This document shows, piece by piece, positions 23,786 through 37,409 of a DNA stretch of 64,000 bases; the first letter of the stretch is position 1, and each line of letters begins with the position of its first letter. The stretch is from positions 28,323,140 through 28,387,139 of the forward strand of contig CM037888.1 in NCBI GenBank assembly GCA_021292165.1, given 5' to 3'. The stretch is from Shinisaurus crocodilurus. Its lineage: Eukaryota > Chordata > Lepidosauria > Squamata > Shinisauridae. Below the pieces are notes generated by a model. The model was not told the DNA's origin, did not search any database, and worked only from the letters and a program-made list of their open reading frames with translations. The translations under genes and the position numbers were made by a program.

Positions 23786-26700
23786 TCATAACCCATGGTG
23801 TTGGTGTTTTTTTGACATTTCACTGTCCTGGCCCTATTCCTCTGCAGACCTTTGACTTACAGGATTAAATAGGACATCCAGCTCCAAATGGATCACGCCT
23901 TTGGAAGGAAGTTCAAGATCTTTATTCTTTAGTGTGTAGCAACTTTGCTGCCCATTTCTAATCTGTAATTTAAACAAACAAACAAAACAGAATGAGAAAA
24001 AGAGCCTCAATAAAATATCATCACATGCTCCCCATTTCTCAGAGCAGTACTACCAGTCCAAAATTACCAGGGTCCAGTTTCATTTGGATGAGAATACTCC
24101 AGAGACACACAGTGCTTTTGCTCTCTGTGTAAAATACACAAGCAGAGCACTAGTGGAGGCAAACAGGAATTCTTACAGGTAGTAGCAGATCCCTCAAGAA
24201 CACCCTATGCCACAGCATGCACCACCTTCACCCAGTTAACAGATCCCCACAAATTCCAGGTGTCTGTCTCCAAATGTCAAATTTGGATTTTCCCCTTCTT
24301 TTAATATGCACAGACTCGGCCCGCAGAGGAATAGCCTCAGACCACACCCCCTGTGGGTAGATTACGAAGGATGAGTGCATCCCCTCATTTCTATTCTGTA
24401 ATTATTCTGCTCAACTGCTGTCAATTCCATTTGACTATCCAGATTTAGGAATGGTAGCAGAATTAATTCTGTGCATGGATTTCATAGAATCCTAGAGCAG
24501 GAAGGAATATCTTGGAGGGAAACCTCTTCCCATCGCCAGCTCAGTGCAGGAATCTTGCAGCTACAGCACCCCTGACAGATGGCTGTCCAGCCTCTGGTTG
24601 AATAATTCCAGTGAAGGAGAGCCCACATCCTTGTGAGGCAGTCCACTACACTGCTGAACAGCTTTTATCGTTCGTGGCAGCCTTCCTCAACCCAATGCCC
24701 TCTAGAAGTGTTGGCTTACAACTCCCCCTATGCTGGCTGGGGGATACAGGGAGTTGTAGGCTAACACATCTGGAGGACACCAGGTTGGAGAAGGCTGCGT
24801 TCGGAAGTTTCTCCTAATATTTAGCCAAAATCTGCTTCCCTGCAATTTGAACCCACTGGTTCTAGTCCTGCCCTCTGGAGAGCAACAGAGAACAACACTG
24901 CTCCATCTTCTGAATGATAGCTGATGGGAGGGGGGAAGCTCTCTCCTTCTCTATTTAAAAAAAATATATCACACAGTTTCATAAGGTCAAAATAAAGGTA
25001 GAGAAGGAAAAGAGACTGCCAACTCTCCCCCTCTCTCTTCCAACCCATATAGGACTTGTAGCACACTACAGGTTGGGAAGCGAGATGGAAAACTGGTAGA
25101 CCTTTTATCTTCTCTACCAGCCTGTAAACTTTGCCCGGTCTGGAGATGGACACTTCTCAGCTCTGCGGCTCCCTGCCTGGAACACTTTCAGTGCTGTTGG
25201 GCAGCTGCAGTAGTGTATTTATTTATTTATTCAATATATTTATTTACCGCCCATCAGCCAAAAGGCTCTCCCTGGGTGGTTTACAAGAAAAAGAGGATGA
25301 AAACAATCTTAAAACCAACAACATCATTAAAATAGAAATATAAATACAGTATAATACAATAAAAGAAAAGCAGCCAGATGAATCAGACCGGAGGTACAGC
25401 AATGATAATAAAAATGGAAATAAAAATCTAACCATTAAAATATTGGGTAAATAAAAAGGTCTTCATCTGGCGCCTGAAGGAATAAAGAGTAGGCGCCAGG
25501 CGCACCTCCTTGGGGAATTGATTCCGGAGATGTAGGTGTAGGTGTGGAGGCTTCAGTTCAGGCTGAAGCCCAGCGTGGATACGTGGCCCCAGTGACACTT
25601 GTCTCCTCAGCCTCAGAGGAAGGCCTGATTTGGCAGGCTCACAATCAGTCATCGTCATCGGGCGATCACTCGTGACCGAGTAAGATTGTCTTCCGGGATA
25701 AAAGGAGGAAATTCTAAAGAAGATTGTGTAGACTCTAGCGATGGGTCCGTAAGTGACTGTGGAGGCCAATTCTAGATCCACACAGCTTCCCACAGTGAGG
25801 ACACAGGTTACCAGATAGAAGATGGTCCTGTAAAGGATTCATTTGACGTGCTTTTCGCTTAGCACGTTTCTCCCTTTCACCTTGCACTCGGGCTTCTTCA
25901 AAGTCCATGGAACCTTTGTGAAAGGCCAACCTCCATTTAGATCGTTCATGGGCCAGAGCTTCCCAGTTTTCGATGTTTATATTGCATTTTTTTAGATTAG
26001 CCTTATGAACATCTTGAAACCTCTTATATTGACCACCGATATTCCGCTTTCCATCCTTGAGTTGGGAGTAAAGTAACTGCTTTGGGAGACGGCAGTCAGG
26101 CATTCGAACAACATGACCGGTCCACTGAAGTTGGCGTTGAAGGATCATTTTTTCAATGCTAGTAGTCTTTGCTTCTTCCAGTACACTGACATTTGTTCGC
26201 CTATCTTCCCAAGTAATTTGCAGGATTTTCCGGAGGCAACGTTGATGAAACCTTTCAAGGAGGTGGAAGTGACGTTTATAGATAGTCCATGTTTCGCAGG
26301 CATACAATAAAGTTGGTAATACAATGGCTTCATAAACCAGCGTTTTGGTCTTCTTACAGATATCCCGATCCTCGAACACTCTATGTTTCATTCGAGAAAA
26401 TGCGGCACTTGCGGAGCTCAGACGATGCTGGATTTCACTGTCGATGTTAGCTGTAACAGAAAGATAGCTGCCAAGATAGAGAAAATGATCGACATTTTCC
26501 AGTATTGTCCCGCCAAGCTGGATAGATGGCATCACCAAAGGATTGGCTTGCACTTGCTGATGAAGCACTTTGGTTTTTTTGATGTTAAGTGAGAGACCAA
26601 GTTTTTCGTATGCTTCTGCAAAAGCATTTAGGATAGTTTGGAGATCATCCTCTGAATGTGCGGAGACCACATTATCATCAGCATACTGAAGTTCCACAAC

Positions 26701-29700
26701 GGAGGTTGTAATTACCTTACTTTTTGCTTTCAGCCTGCTGAGATTAAAAAGTTTTCCATCTGTTCGATATATAATTCCCACACCGGTGGGAAGTTTCCCC
26801 TTGACAAGATGTAAAACCATGGCGATGAAAATGGCAAATAATGTTGGGGCGATAACACATCCCTGTTTAACACCTGATCCCACTTTAAATGGAGCACCAT
26901 GAGAGCCGTTGTTGTCCAAAACCGTTGCCGTCATGTTGTCATGGAGAAGTCGCAAGATATTCACAAATTTATTGGGGCATCCAATTTTCATAAGGATAGT
27001 CCAGAGAGCTGTACGGTCTACAGTATCAAAGGCCTTAGCCAAATCGATAAATGCCATATAAAGGGGTTGATTTTGCTCCCGGCATTTTTCTTGGAGCTGA
27101 CGTGCAGTAAAAATCATGTCTACTGTCCCTCTAGAGGGGCGGAAACCATATTGAGTTTCAGGGAGGATCTCTTCTGAAATAGATAGAAGACGGTTTGCGA
27201 GAATCCTAGGCAAATATTTTACCTGCGGTTGCTAAGAGAGAAATGCCCCGATAGTTTCCACAGTCTGTTCTATCACCCTTCTTAAAGAGGGTGATAATTA
27301 TGGCATCCCTGAAGTCTTCTGGGATCTCTTCTCTTATCCAGATTTTTTCGATGAGTTTATGAAGATGTTGTACAAGTTCGGGCCCCCCTACTTTAAAGAT
27401 TTCAGCAGGAATCCCATCTGGTCCACTAGCTTTGTTGTTCTTCATTTGATTAATGGCTTTTTTTACTTCATCCAAAGTGGGGAGTATTGCAAGTTCCTCT
27501 TTAATTTGTTTTTGCGGGATTTGCGAAAAAATCTCATTATCCACCTTAGATTTACGATTTAAAAGGTCATAATAATTCTCTTTCCAACGCAGTGCAATAG
27601 ACTCTTTGTCTTTTAAGAGTTTGGTGCCATCTTTTGATTGTAAAGGGTTTGTACCATAGGTTTTTGGTCCATAAATGGCCCTTGTGGCCTTAAAAAAGCC
27701 CCGTGCATCATGAGATTCTGCAAGTTGTTGAATTTCTTCAGCTTTCTTTTTCCACCAAGCGTTCTTAAGTTCTCTTGTTCTTCTTTGGACCTCAGCCTTT
27801 GCGCTAGCGTAGGTTTTTTTCTTGGCAGCGCAGTTAATATCATTTTGCCATATTTGGAAGGCTTTCCTTTTTTGGTCAATTATATATTTAATCTCATTGT
27901 CATTTTCATCAAACCAATCCTGATGTTTCTTAGTTTCATATCCAATAGTTTGTTCACAAGCTGCAGTAATGGAGGTTTTCAGCTTAGACCAATGGTCCTC
28001 AATGTTGTCAGGAGGTTCCGTAGGTAGATGTTCCTTAAGAAGTGATTGAAGACGAGTTTGCTTAATAGGATCTTGAAGGACTTGGATGTTCATTTTACGC
28101 CTTGGTTTCCTTCCTTGAAGCCTACGTTGGGGAGCAATGTTGATAACCATTGTGGACCGGATTAGTCGGTGGTCTGTCCAGCAGTCGTCGGCACTCACCA
28201 TGGCCCTAGTAAGAAGTACATCGCGGCGATCTCTAACACGGACAATTACATAATCCAGAAGATGCCAGTGCTTTGACCGTGGGTGCTGCCATGATGTTTT
28301 AAACTTATTCTTTTGTCGAAAGAGCGTGTTTGTGATAGTGAGATTATGCTCTGCACATATAGACAAAAGTAAGAGTCCGTTCGGGTTGCTACTACCAACT
28401 CCGTCTTTTCCAATAGTTTCTGGCCATAAATCAAAGTCATGCCCGACTCTTGCGTTAAAATCGCCCAGGAGGATAATTTTATCCTCCTTAGGTATCTCTG
28501 ACAGGAGACTGTCCAACTGGCTGTAAAAACTTTCCTTGATGTCATCATCAGCATCTAATGTTGGTGCATAAGCGCTCAAAATAGTTACCTGTTGGTTATT
28601 GGCGAGCTTTAATCGAAGAGTTATCAGGCGTTCGTTAATGCCAGTAGGAACTTCTGACAAAGAGTTCACTAGTTCATTTTTGATGGCAAAGCCTACACCA
28701 TGCATTCGTCGGTCCTGCTCAGGTAGTCCTTTCCAGAAGAAGGTATAACCTCCTTTTTCTTCTTTCAGCTGTCCCTCTCCTGCCCTTCGAGTTTCTTGAA
28801 GTGCTGCTATGTCAATTTTAAACCGTCTCAGCTCCCTTGCAATAATAGCAGTCCTACGCTCAGGGCGTTCACTATCTATGTTATCCAGCAATGTCCGTAT
28901 ATTCCATGTTCCAAAATTCAAATGTCTTTTTCGACCGCTAAAATGGTGACCCCACTGGACGCGGTAATCCAGTCAGGGGAGAAAGAGGTAGACTATGTTT
29001 AGGGCACCTTTTCTAGCCCCCTCCCCATACGGGGTGAGCAGAGTGGATCCTAAATAGGGCTGCTCAGTCATGGATACAGCTGCCGAGCTGCTAGACTACC
29101 TCGTTCCTTGAACAGGGCGACTGAGTCTGCATCCACCGCCCATGTGCTGGTCCATGACTAGGGGCTTCCAGATTCACAGTCCTGCCCCCGTTGCCATTCG
29201 CCAGTCGCCATGGGACTTTTTTTTTGTTTGTTTGTTTGGTTGGTTGGGTTGGGTTGGGTTGGGTTGGGTTGGGTTGGGTGGGGTGGGATGGGTTGGGTTG
29301 GAAGACGCCTGTGCGTGAAACTGTTTTATGTGGGGAGATCGGTGCACAACGAATCACCACACAAACTTGACAGAGTATGGCAGAGATCCAATGGCACGGT
29401 TACCCTGACGATTGGAAAACCATTCTCTGCTGCAGCCTTCATCCGCCTTCACAGCCGTTGTAATTTAGGTTTAATTATCTTCCGCCTGTTCTGCCGTTGA
29501 GGACTTTATGTTTTGGATCGTTCTTTGTCTGGTTCCTCTCCCCGGACCTTACCGCCATGGGTGACCCTACTGGGAGTACATAGCTCCCGACGGCATTGCT
29601 CACAGGATTCATCAGAACACGCAAGCCCACTCACCACTTCAAGGTGACGATCCGGCGAGGGGAGAAGCAAATCAGTATGAAGAGCCTGGTCCAGCTCTTT

Positions 29701-32636
29701 GGCCGGACGCACAGCAGCCTCCGAGTGACATTCACGATTTGTTGTTATGTAAATGCAGCTGCTGGGAACCCCTAAGTGGAGCCTGGAGGGGGGGCGGGGG
29801 GGCGGTGAGGACAGGAAGTTCTTTCTCTGCCATGATCCTGACATAAATCGCCCCTCAGAAGCTGTTTTTGCTTCTCTGCAGCTGCTATTTACCTAACAAA
29901 AAAATGTGCACATCAATTTCATTCATGCAGCGAACATCATGTCTAGCTTGGCGCTTAGGCTTCATGACGTTGTGGCAGGCTCCTGAGCAATAGATTATAT
30001 AATTTCAGGTAGGGCGGTGTGGGAAGGAGGATGCATCGCATGCTCCCCTAAACACACACACAGACACACACACACACACTTCAAACGGCACTCCCCACCT
30101 AAAGGCTGAATTGGTACAATCCCTCTATCAAGACTGTAAAGCGCTCCACAGGGCCCGTGCCAACACTCCGTTAGAATTTCTGATGCCTTAAATGGCATAA
30201 CTGGAAATGGAGAAAATATTATAGATTAAAAATTGTAGGGTCCAGCTTCACATCACAGATGATGTTCTTTACTGTAGCAAATCTGAAATATACCCAAAAG
30301 AACCAGCAAGCAAAACATGCCCTGGAATCCCAACAGCCAACAGGAAATCATTAGTCCCTGCTATTTACAATTTTAAACAGCTCTTTTCCTTCCAAGTTGC
30401 AGAGCGTGAGGGAAAACAAGCCTTCCCAAATAACCCATGAAGCAAAATTACTACCAAATATCATGGTAAAAATTGATATATATAAATCACAATTGGAAAA
30501 AGATATACAAAGTAAAATACACAAAACTAAAAACAGGGGAGCAGGGATCATTTTCAGCTTTCTGCCTAGAATTTTGATCGTGCTTTCTAGGTTCTTAATT
30601 TGTCTACTGGCCCTGATGTGTTAGATGTCTATTAAAAAAAAAGAAAAAGAAAAAAATTCTCAACCGATTTGGCTCATCACAAAAAGTGGACTCTGTTTTA
30701 AAAAATGACAGCAAAATACACTTATTATACACGCTAGGAAAAATATTGATTAAACATTTGGCTCTCCTCCTCCGCCCCCCCCCCCTTTTTTTTTTTAGGA
30801 TGAGGACCAGCTAAATTCAAAACAGCAGTAACATAAAAGCTGTCATTTACCAAACTAGGCCTCCTTTGGGGAAATAAAACATTCAGAGATTAAAAGATAA
30901 CGGAGGAGATTTGAGGGCATGAAACTGTAGCCATATTTAAAGTGACTACTGCAGAAGCCACATTCAAATTTAGCATAATCCACAGTTGGGAGCAAATAAG
31001 AAAGAGAGCCATGTCTACCTCTCCAGGTCTGCACAGTTCCATGAGATGCAAGAAACTACAGGGCAATTCCTACACACGCAGTTCCTTTGCAAGGAGAGAG
31101 CGCTGGAATCTGTGGTGTTTTTGTAACATCTATTTCATTTACAAACATAGAAGTTGAAAAGTGGAGCAGGGGACTGGAAAACATTCAGATAGTATTGGTC
31201 TTTGTTTATTTAAATGTAATTAACCTGTTAAACCTGCAGATTATCAACTCAAATTCATCCATCAGCAGACAGCTCTAGCTTTACACTTGTGAATACATAT
31301 TGAATGCATTCAAAGTATTTAATACTCAGATTCACACGCAGTACCTCTGGAACAATTTTCCTTTGAATTAGCTCCTTTCCATCGTCTGGGTGGATTCTGT
31401 ATGGTTCAGTCCCTAGAGCGGGGGTTCCCAATCCTTTTGGACCCATGGGTATATTTGGGAAACTGAAAAACTACTGTGTGGGTGTCACCACAAAATATCT
31501 CAACAGTGGGTTGCCACTTCAGGCCTCTACCTATCACATCTATGGATCTTTGGCTGCATCTTATTCAACAAAAACTTTTGTTTCATGTCTATTGGACACC
31601 GCAGCGTCGCCTTCATAAGAGAGTGTCCAATTCAGCTAATTGCTGGCGGTGCAATACAGCTAATGCTTCTATTAAACATATGTTTTGGCCATGTCCAGTA
31701 GCTGCTTCTTTTGGGGAGGAGGTTATTACACAGATAAATTTTGTACTGGAACAGTCTTTAATATTCACTGGTGTACACGCTCTTTTAAATTATTGACCTG
31801 CTTCATGGAAATTGACAATGGAAGGGGAAATGGATTCCCTGTGTCCTTTTGACAGCTAAAAGACTGATGTTACAAAACTGGAAGGATAAACACTCACCTC
31901 CTACAATGCAATAGATTGAGGACTTTACAACGCTTCTGATATATGAACGTGTGGCATAGAGACACCAATTTCAAATGGATACTTATTGCGATATTTGTTC
32001 CACTTTTGTTGACATGTATGTGTAATTGCTAGAAAGTTGTATGCATTCCATACAAATCCGTGTGTGTGTGTGTGTGTGTGTGTATTTAAATGGAAAATAT
32101 TAAAAATATATATATTATTTTTTCACCGCATTAGAAACCCGTTCAGGTTGGGAACTCCTGCATTACAAGTTAAATCAGATTTGGTTCATTTTGGCCAACA
32201 GCTCTCAAGATGTTGTTCACCTAAGCATGTGTTCATCACCTTGACATAGGAAGCTGCCCTATAACAGGTCAGAATGTTTGTCCATCATCTAGCCCAGTAT
32301 TGTCTACGCCAGTGTTCTCCAAGCTTGGGTCCCCAGATGTTTTTGGCTATGCTGGCTGGGGCATGCTGGGAGTTGTAGGCCAAAAACATCTGGGGACCCA
32401 AGTTTGGAGAACACTGGTCTACGCCGACTGGCAATGGCAATCCAGGGTCCCAGGAAGAGGGTCTTTCACAGGAACTACTACCTGATGCTTTATTTTAACT
32501 GGCAATGCCAGGGATTAAACCTCGGGCATTCTGCATCCAAAACATGTGTGGTCCAGTCCCTCCCAATGAGAGAAACATGTAATCGTGACGGGGCACCCTA
32601 CAAGTCAGAGAGCTGTGATTAACTACTTTTTAAATG

Positions 32637-32667
<31 letters not shown>

Positions 32668-32800
32668 TTTAATATTATTGACAATTTAATTCTATTCTTA
32701 ACTTTTGTATTTGTCTATTTTTGCTTTAATTGTATGAGTTTTAAAGGCTGTAAGCTGTCTTGGGTCCCAGTGTTGGGAGAAAGGCATGATACAAATAAAT

Positions 32801-32851
<51 letters not shown>

Positions 32852-34284
32852 TTCCCAGTTGGGCACGCACACTAAAACACAGTTCAGATCTCACCTCAGC
32901 CTCACTCCATAGATGGATTTAGGCAAGTCTCTCTCTCTCTCTCTCTCCCCCAGCTTTACCCAAATCTCTCTATATATAAAAGTGAGAGCCCTGACTCACT
33001 GACTCATCAATTTACTTCCTATTTCCCGTTAAGCTAGAAAGCTGAAATTTGGCCTGGTCGTTGCTTATGGATCACTAATAAAAACTACATTGCCTGGAAA
33101 CTTTCTTTAAAAAAAAAACCCTTAAGGGGGCAAAAGTGGCGGGGGGTTGAAGTACCTCAGATTACAGGGGTTAGAAGTAAGTAGTTAATTAGTTTTTTAA
33201 TCTGTTCAAAGAACGGGCCCTTCAGCTAGTATTTTATATTTTACCTCTCACCCTTCCTCACAAAAAGCCACAGGAGCACCTCTGCCCCTACACCAGGCAA
33301 TATCGGAACCACAATATTGTGCAACCCAACAAGATTGCTGTAAGGATGAGTGAAATGACGTACGTGGAGCTCTTTTGAATATACAAAAAGACAAATATCA
33401 CCGGTGCGGAGATTTCCAAGCTCGTCTGAATGTCACAGTCTAACCGCCTCGACAGGATGTCAAATCTCATCCAACTGCATGCCAGATTTCTCGAGGACTA
33501 ATGCATACGTTTGCTGAGCCATTTGTACAGAACATCCCAGGTAAAATGGACGTGAGGGAGTACAGCATCGCTACAGAGAGCCAATGCTAAGCCTATTAAG
33601 CGGCAACCCTACTGACCGCTTGAGAATTTTAATGAAATAGTCAAAGTCGGAGATTGATACAGGACAGGACACCATGGAGACAGGGCTCTCCAGAGTAAAG
33701 CCTGGCTCCAATGCAGATTCAGTGTCTGCCACGGATGACACAACACAAAATGGTTCAGCAAAATCCTAGTCTATCAGGTGTTCCCTGGAGCACAAGAAAG
33801 AGTCACAGTGAAGGGCTGCACAGGTAGCCTTCCATGTTGATCTTTGAGCAGAAATTAATTATTCACGGGAGGGGTGAAAACATTACCCCTCCCCCAAAAA
33901 AAGTTTTAATGGTGAAAATATTCACTCCCCCCCCCCCACCCACACATCATGTCCGGTGCTATTTCCCACCCCTAAAAATCTATAGACAGCTGTGTTGGTC
34001 CATGGGGGGGGGGGCAGGGAGAGAGAATTCAATGGAGGTCGACCGCAGATTGCATTCGAGTTCATGTTCAGGCAGGCAAAGACCTTCCTGTTTCGGAAGG
34101 CATTTGGGACTAGCCTGTGATGCAATTTACTCTGTTATGTATATTGTACTATATATCATTTTTAATATTATTGATTTAATTCTATTTTTAACTTTTGTTT
34201 TTTTCTATTTTTGTTTTAATTGTATGAGTTTTAAAGGCTGTGAGCCACCTTGGGTCCCAGTGTTGGGAGAAAGGCGGGATACAA

Positions 34285-34344
<60 letters not shown>

Positions 34345-37300
34345 TCGGGAAATGCAAATTGGGTGAATCCTGATCAGGAATGAACTGAAATTAATTTTCC
34401 ATACATCCCAACATTGAGCTCTGCTCCCTCTTTTATATATGGAACACAAGAGAAAACTTCTTTTATATTTTCCTTAAATCGTAAGCAAGTCTTTTTAACA
34501 CACTTTGACTTCAATTTCTTAGGACCAGTGGTAGCACAAATAGAGCAGTGTTGTGGGCTGGTGGGGTGGGGAACAGATCTGGTCTGAAGTCTGCAAGCCA
34601 TCCCTGTGATCTGTGTTGTTTGTTCTTAACACCTTGGACAAAGAAGGCAGTCAGAGTGGAGTTTGGACTTCCCTTACGCTGCACGCACACTTCTCCGGTC
34701 CGGACTCCCCTGCCTGCCTTGTTATGCGAATCCTGAGGGACGCTTGACAAATGTCTATAAAATCAAGAGGGGGGAAAAAAACAAAAAAAACAGACCCTAA
34801 CATCTTCTCACTGTCAGCCCACACAGCCGGCTGCCTCGCGCATAGACCATTTGGCAGGCGCTGGCTCTCCAGGAGACCAGCTGCTCACGCCACTCCTGTC
34901 CAGTAACATCAGGGATATGAGGACTCGGGGAGAAATTAACAGAGTCATCAAAAATTGAATAAAAGATGTTAAGGAGTTGTTCCTTCCCTGTAAACATCAA
35001 ACGGTTCATCGCACGATGCAAGCTTCGATAGCCATTCAAAAAGGAAAAGGAAAAGAAAAAGAAAAGAGAGAAAGATCAGACCGGCTTTTAGAAAGGGGGT
35101 CAAATGCAGCCGAAGAAGTCAAGGATGTAGTGAAGAAGAGCCCTCTGAAGAGCTGGAAGGATGACATTATTTAAAGCATCCTGTATTCATGGCTGAAAAG
35201 AGCACCACCGTTTAAACAAAACAAAACAAAATCCCCATTCATTTCTGTCACTTGTTAAGTTTACATGACAGTCTCTCTCAATGATGGTAATCAAAACATA
35301 TCTATTTAATTACCCTCTACAAATTATTTATTTATTTATAGTATGTATTCATTGCCCTACATCACACAAAAAAATCCCCCCCCCCAAAGTTATACATTTG
35401 CAGATTACTTTAAAATCTAGCAAGGTGAACAGTAAGAGTGTTGTTAAACAGGCCTGTGGCTCACGCTGGCTCAGCCTGTCTGAGCGTGGAAAGCTAAGCA
35501 AGGTCAGCCCTGGTTAGTACTTGGATGGGAGACCCCTCCTCTAGTTTCCTGCATTGAGCAGGGGGGTGGACTCGATGGCCTTGATGGCTCCTTCCAACTC
35601 TATGATCTATGAAATCTATGAAATCTATGAAAGGCCAGAGCTTCTAAAAATCAGAAGGTTAAAGGCATGATAAGAACATAAGAAGAGCCCTTCTGGATCA
35701 GACCAAGGGTCCATCTAGTGCAGCATTGTGTTCACACAGTGGCCAACCAGCTGCCCAAGGAATCCCACAAGCAGGACATGAGTGCAACAGCACCCTCCCG
35801 CCCATGTTCCCCAGCAACTGGTGTACATAGGCAGACTGCCTCTGATACTATGGACCGTGCCCTTGTTGCTTGGAAGCTCCCGAACTTGGAGGCTTCCGAG
35901 AGTCCTATGCCTGGCTGGGCTGAAGCTGGCAGGGCAGGAGGATGAGTGGTGCAGGCCATCGTTGCCTCTCAACCCTCTGATCTTTGCTTCTTCTTCTTTT
36001 GGCTAGGTGGGCTTCTCAGCCTGTCTAGCAATGGCTCTTTGGAAGGGGGGGAAGGAGTCAGGAGGAGGCTCAGGAGAAATTGTACCCTGGCCTCTCTAGT
36101 CTTTCCCCCCTCTCCAAAGTCAATTTTTTTATGTCGGAGAGGCAGGCAGTCTCTGAGGTTCTCTCCATGTCAGCTGCAAAGGAGGGGGACCAGATTGCCG
36201 GCTCCCCCTTCTGAGGTCGGAGCACCGCCTCTGACCTAGGAGCAGGGAATGCAAGCCATCCTATAGTCCATGGGATGCTTTCCCAAGGTCAATAGGAATG
36301 CTCTTTTAACCTAACTTTCACTGAGGATAACGCTTCATGCATCTGATGATATGAACGCTGACCAAAGCTTATGCTGTAATAAATCTATTGTGCATAAAGG
36401 TTACCAAGGAGTCTCTGTCGTTTACAAAAATCAAGAGAAGCAGCCTAAACTGGGGGAAGGAGATGGTTTTACACATTCTTCTCTCTCTATCATCTGCTAT
36501 CAAACAGATTTGCAAGGTTTTAAAACACTATAAAACCTGAAACCTGTTTACCAGAAGCAACGGCAAGATGAGCCTACATACCACATGCAACATTAGGTTC
36601 TAATATTCTGGAAATATCTCTCGCTGGTTGGCTGAGCTGAGAAGAAAGAAAATAAGGGTGTGTTTCACCTTTAAAGATGGCCTAAAAATAATGTTAAAAA
36701 CATAAATAAAAGAAAACATGTATAGATCAGTAGGTATAGTTTGGAAGTGCCCTCACCACATCCAGTACAAACATATATTTTGCTCTCCAGCTCTGGGAGG
36801 TGAGTAGATAGTTCATATAGTAAAAATCTACTGTGGATGGCACAAACTGGCTAGTGCCTGAAACATCAGTGACACCTCCACAACTGTATTAAAGATTTGC
36901 AAATGTTTTTTCCCCCAGTACTAGGCAAAGTGAACATATAACCAGATGAAAGTACACATTGAACTTGAGTATTTTTTGTAAAACCTGACAGCAAGACGGA
37001 TCACTATCTCAGCATTTGACTCAGCTGTATGTACATCTGTCATGCAACTTGCTACACGGGGAAGAAGGGAACCCCACAACACAAGTGAAGAACACTTTGT
37101 GAATTCTCTTTAAATACTACATCTGCCTTCACCAATAAATTGGCAAAAACAGCCAACTAAGCAAATATGGAAACTACCTAGAAGAGAACATATAATAATT
37201 AAAATTTGCTATTACCCCCTGGAATTTGGAAAGAAAGACAGACAGACAGACAGACAGACAGAGAATAAACCAACAGGAAAGAGGAGATGTCAAAATATTA

Positions 37301-37354
37301 TATTCCAAAAGGAAATCAGGCTATAGCACTGATGAAGTAAAGTTTTATCAGTGG

Positions 37355-37409
<55 letters not shown>

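Larger units (their letters stand above)
25641..29972 (-). mobile_element. Nearly complete RTE-like non-LTR retrotransposon
   Basis: One minus-strand element of about 4.3 kb. A GC-rich 5' leader (about 28976-29972) contains (GGGTT)n on the + strand. It is followed by an apurinic-type endonuclease, a reverse transcriptase, a C-terminal C2H2 finger and a short 3' UTR of about 94 bp ending in GATGACGATGAC-type repeats. The 10-bp sequence TGGCAGGCTC occurs at 25631-25640 and 29973-29982 and may be the target-site duplication. The reading frame is open except for one frameshift near 27207, so the copy looks young. The domain order and short GAT-rich tail suggest the RTE/RTE-X/Proto2 group, but the clade is inferred from memory, not a tree. 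It lies in an MCTP2 intron in the gene's orientation. Confidence 0.85.

Noticed and set aside
29236..29292. Interstitial telomere repeat
   Set aside because: The unit is GGGTT, not TTAGGG, and it belongs to the RTE-like 5' leader.
32734..32922. Open frame with a run of Asp
   Set aside because: It is a (GAT)n microsatellite at the end of an L2-like tail.
33834..34289. 151-codon plus-strand open frame
   Set aside because: Poly-C and poly-A tracts followed by an L2-like 3' UTR; not coding.
35452..35534. Genuine 5S rRNA gene
   Set aside because: The 5' third of 5S is degraded and a CR1 tail follows instead of a T-run terminator; it is a SINE.
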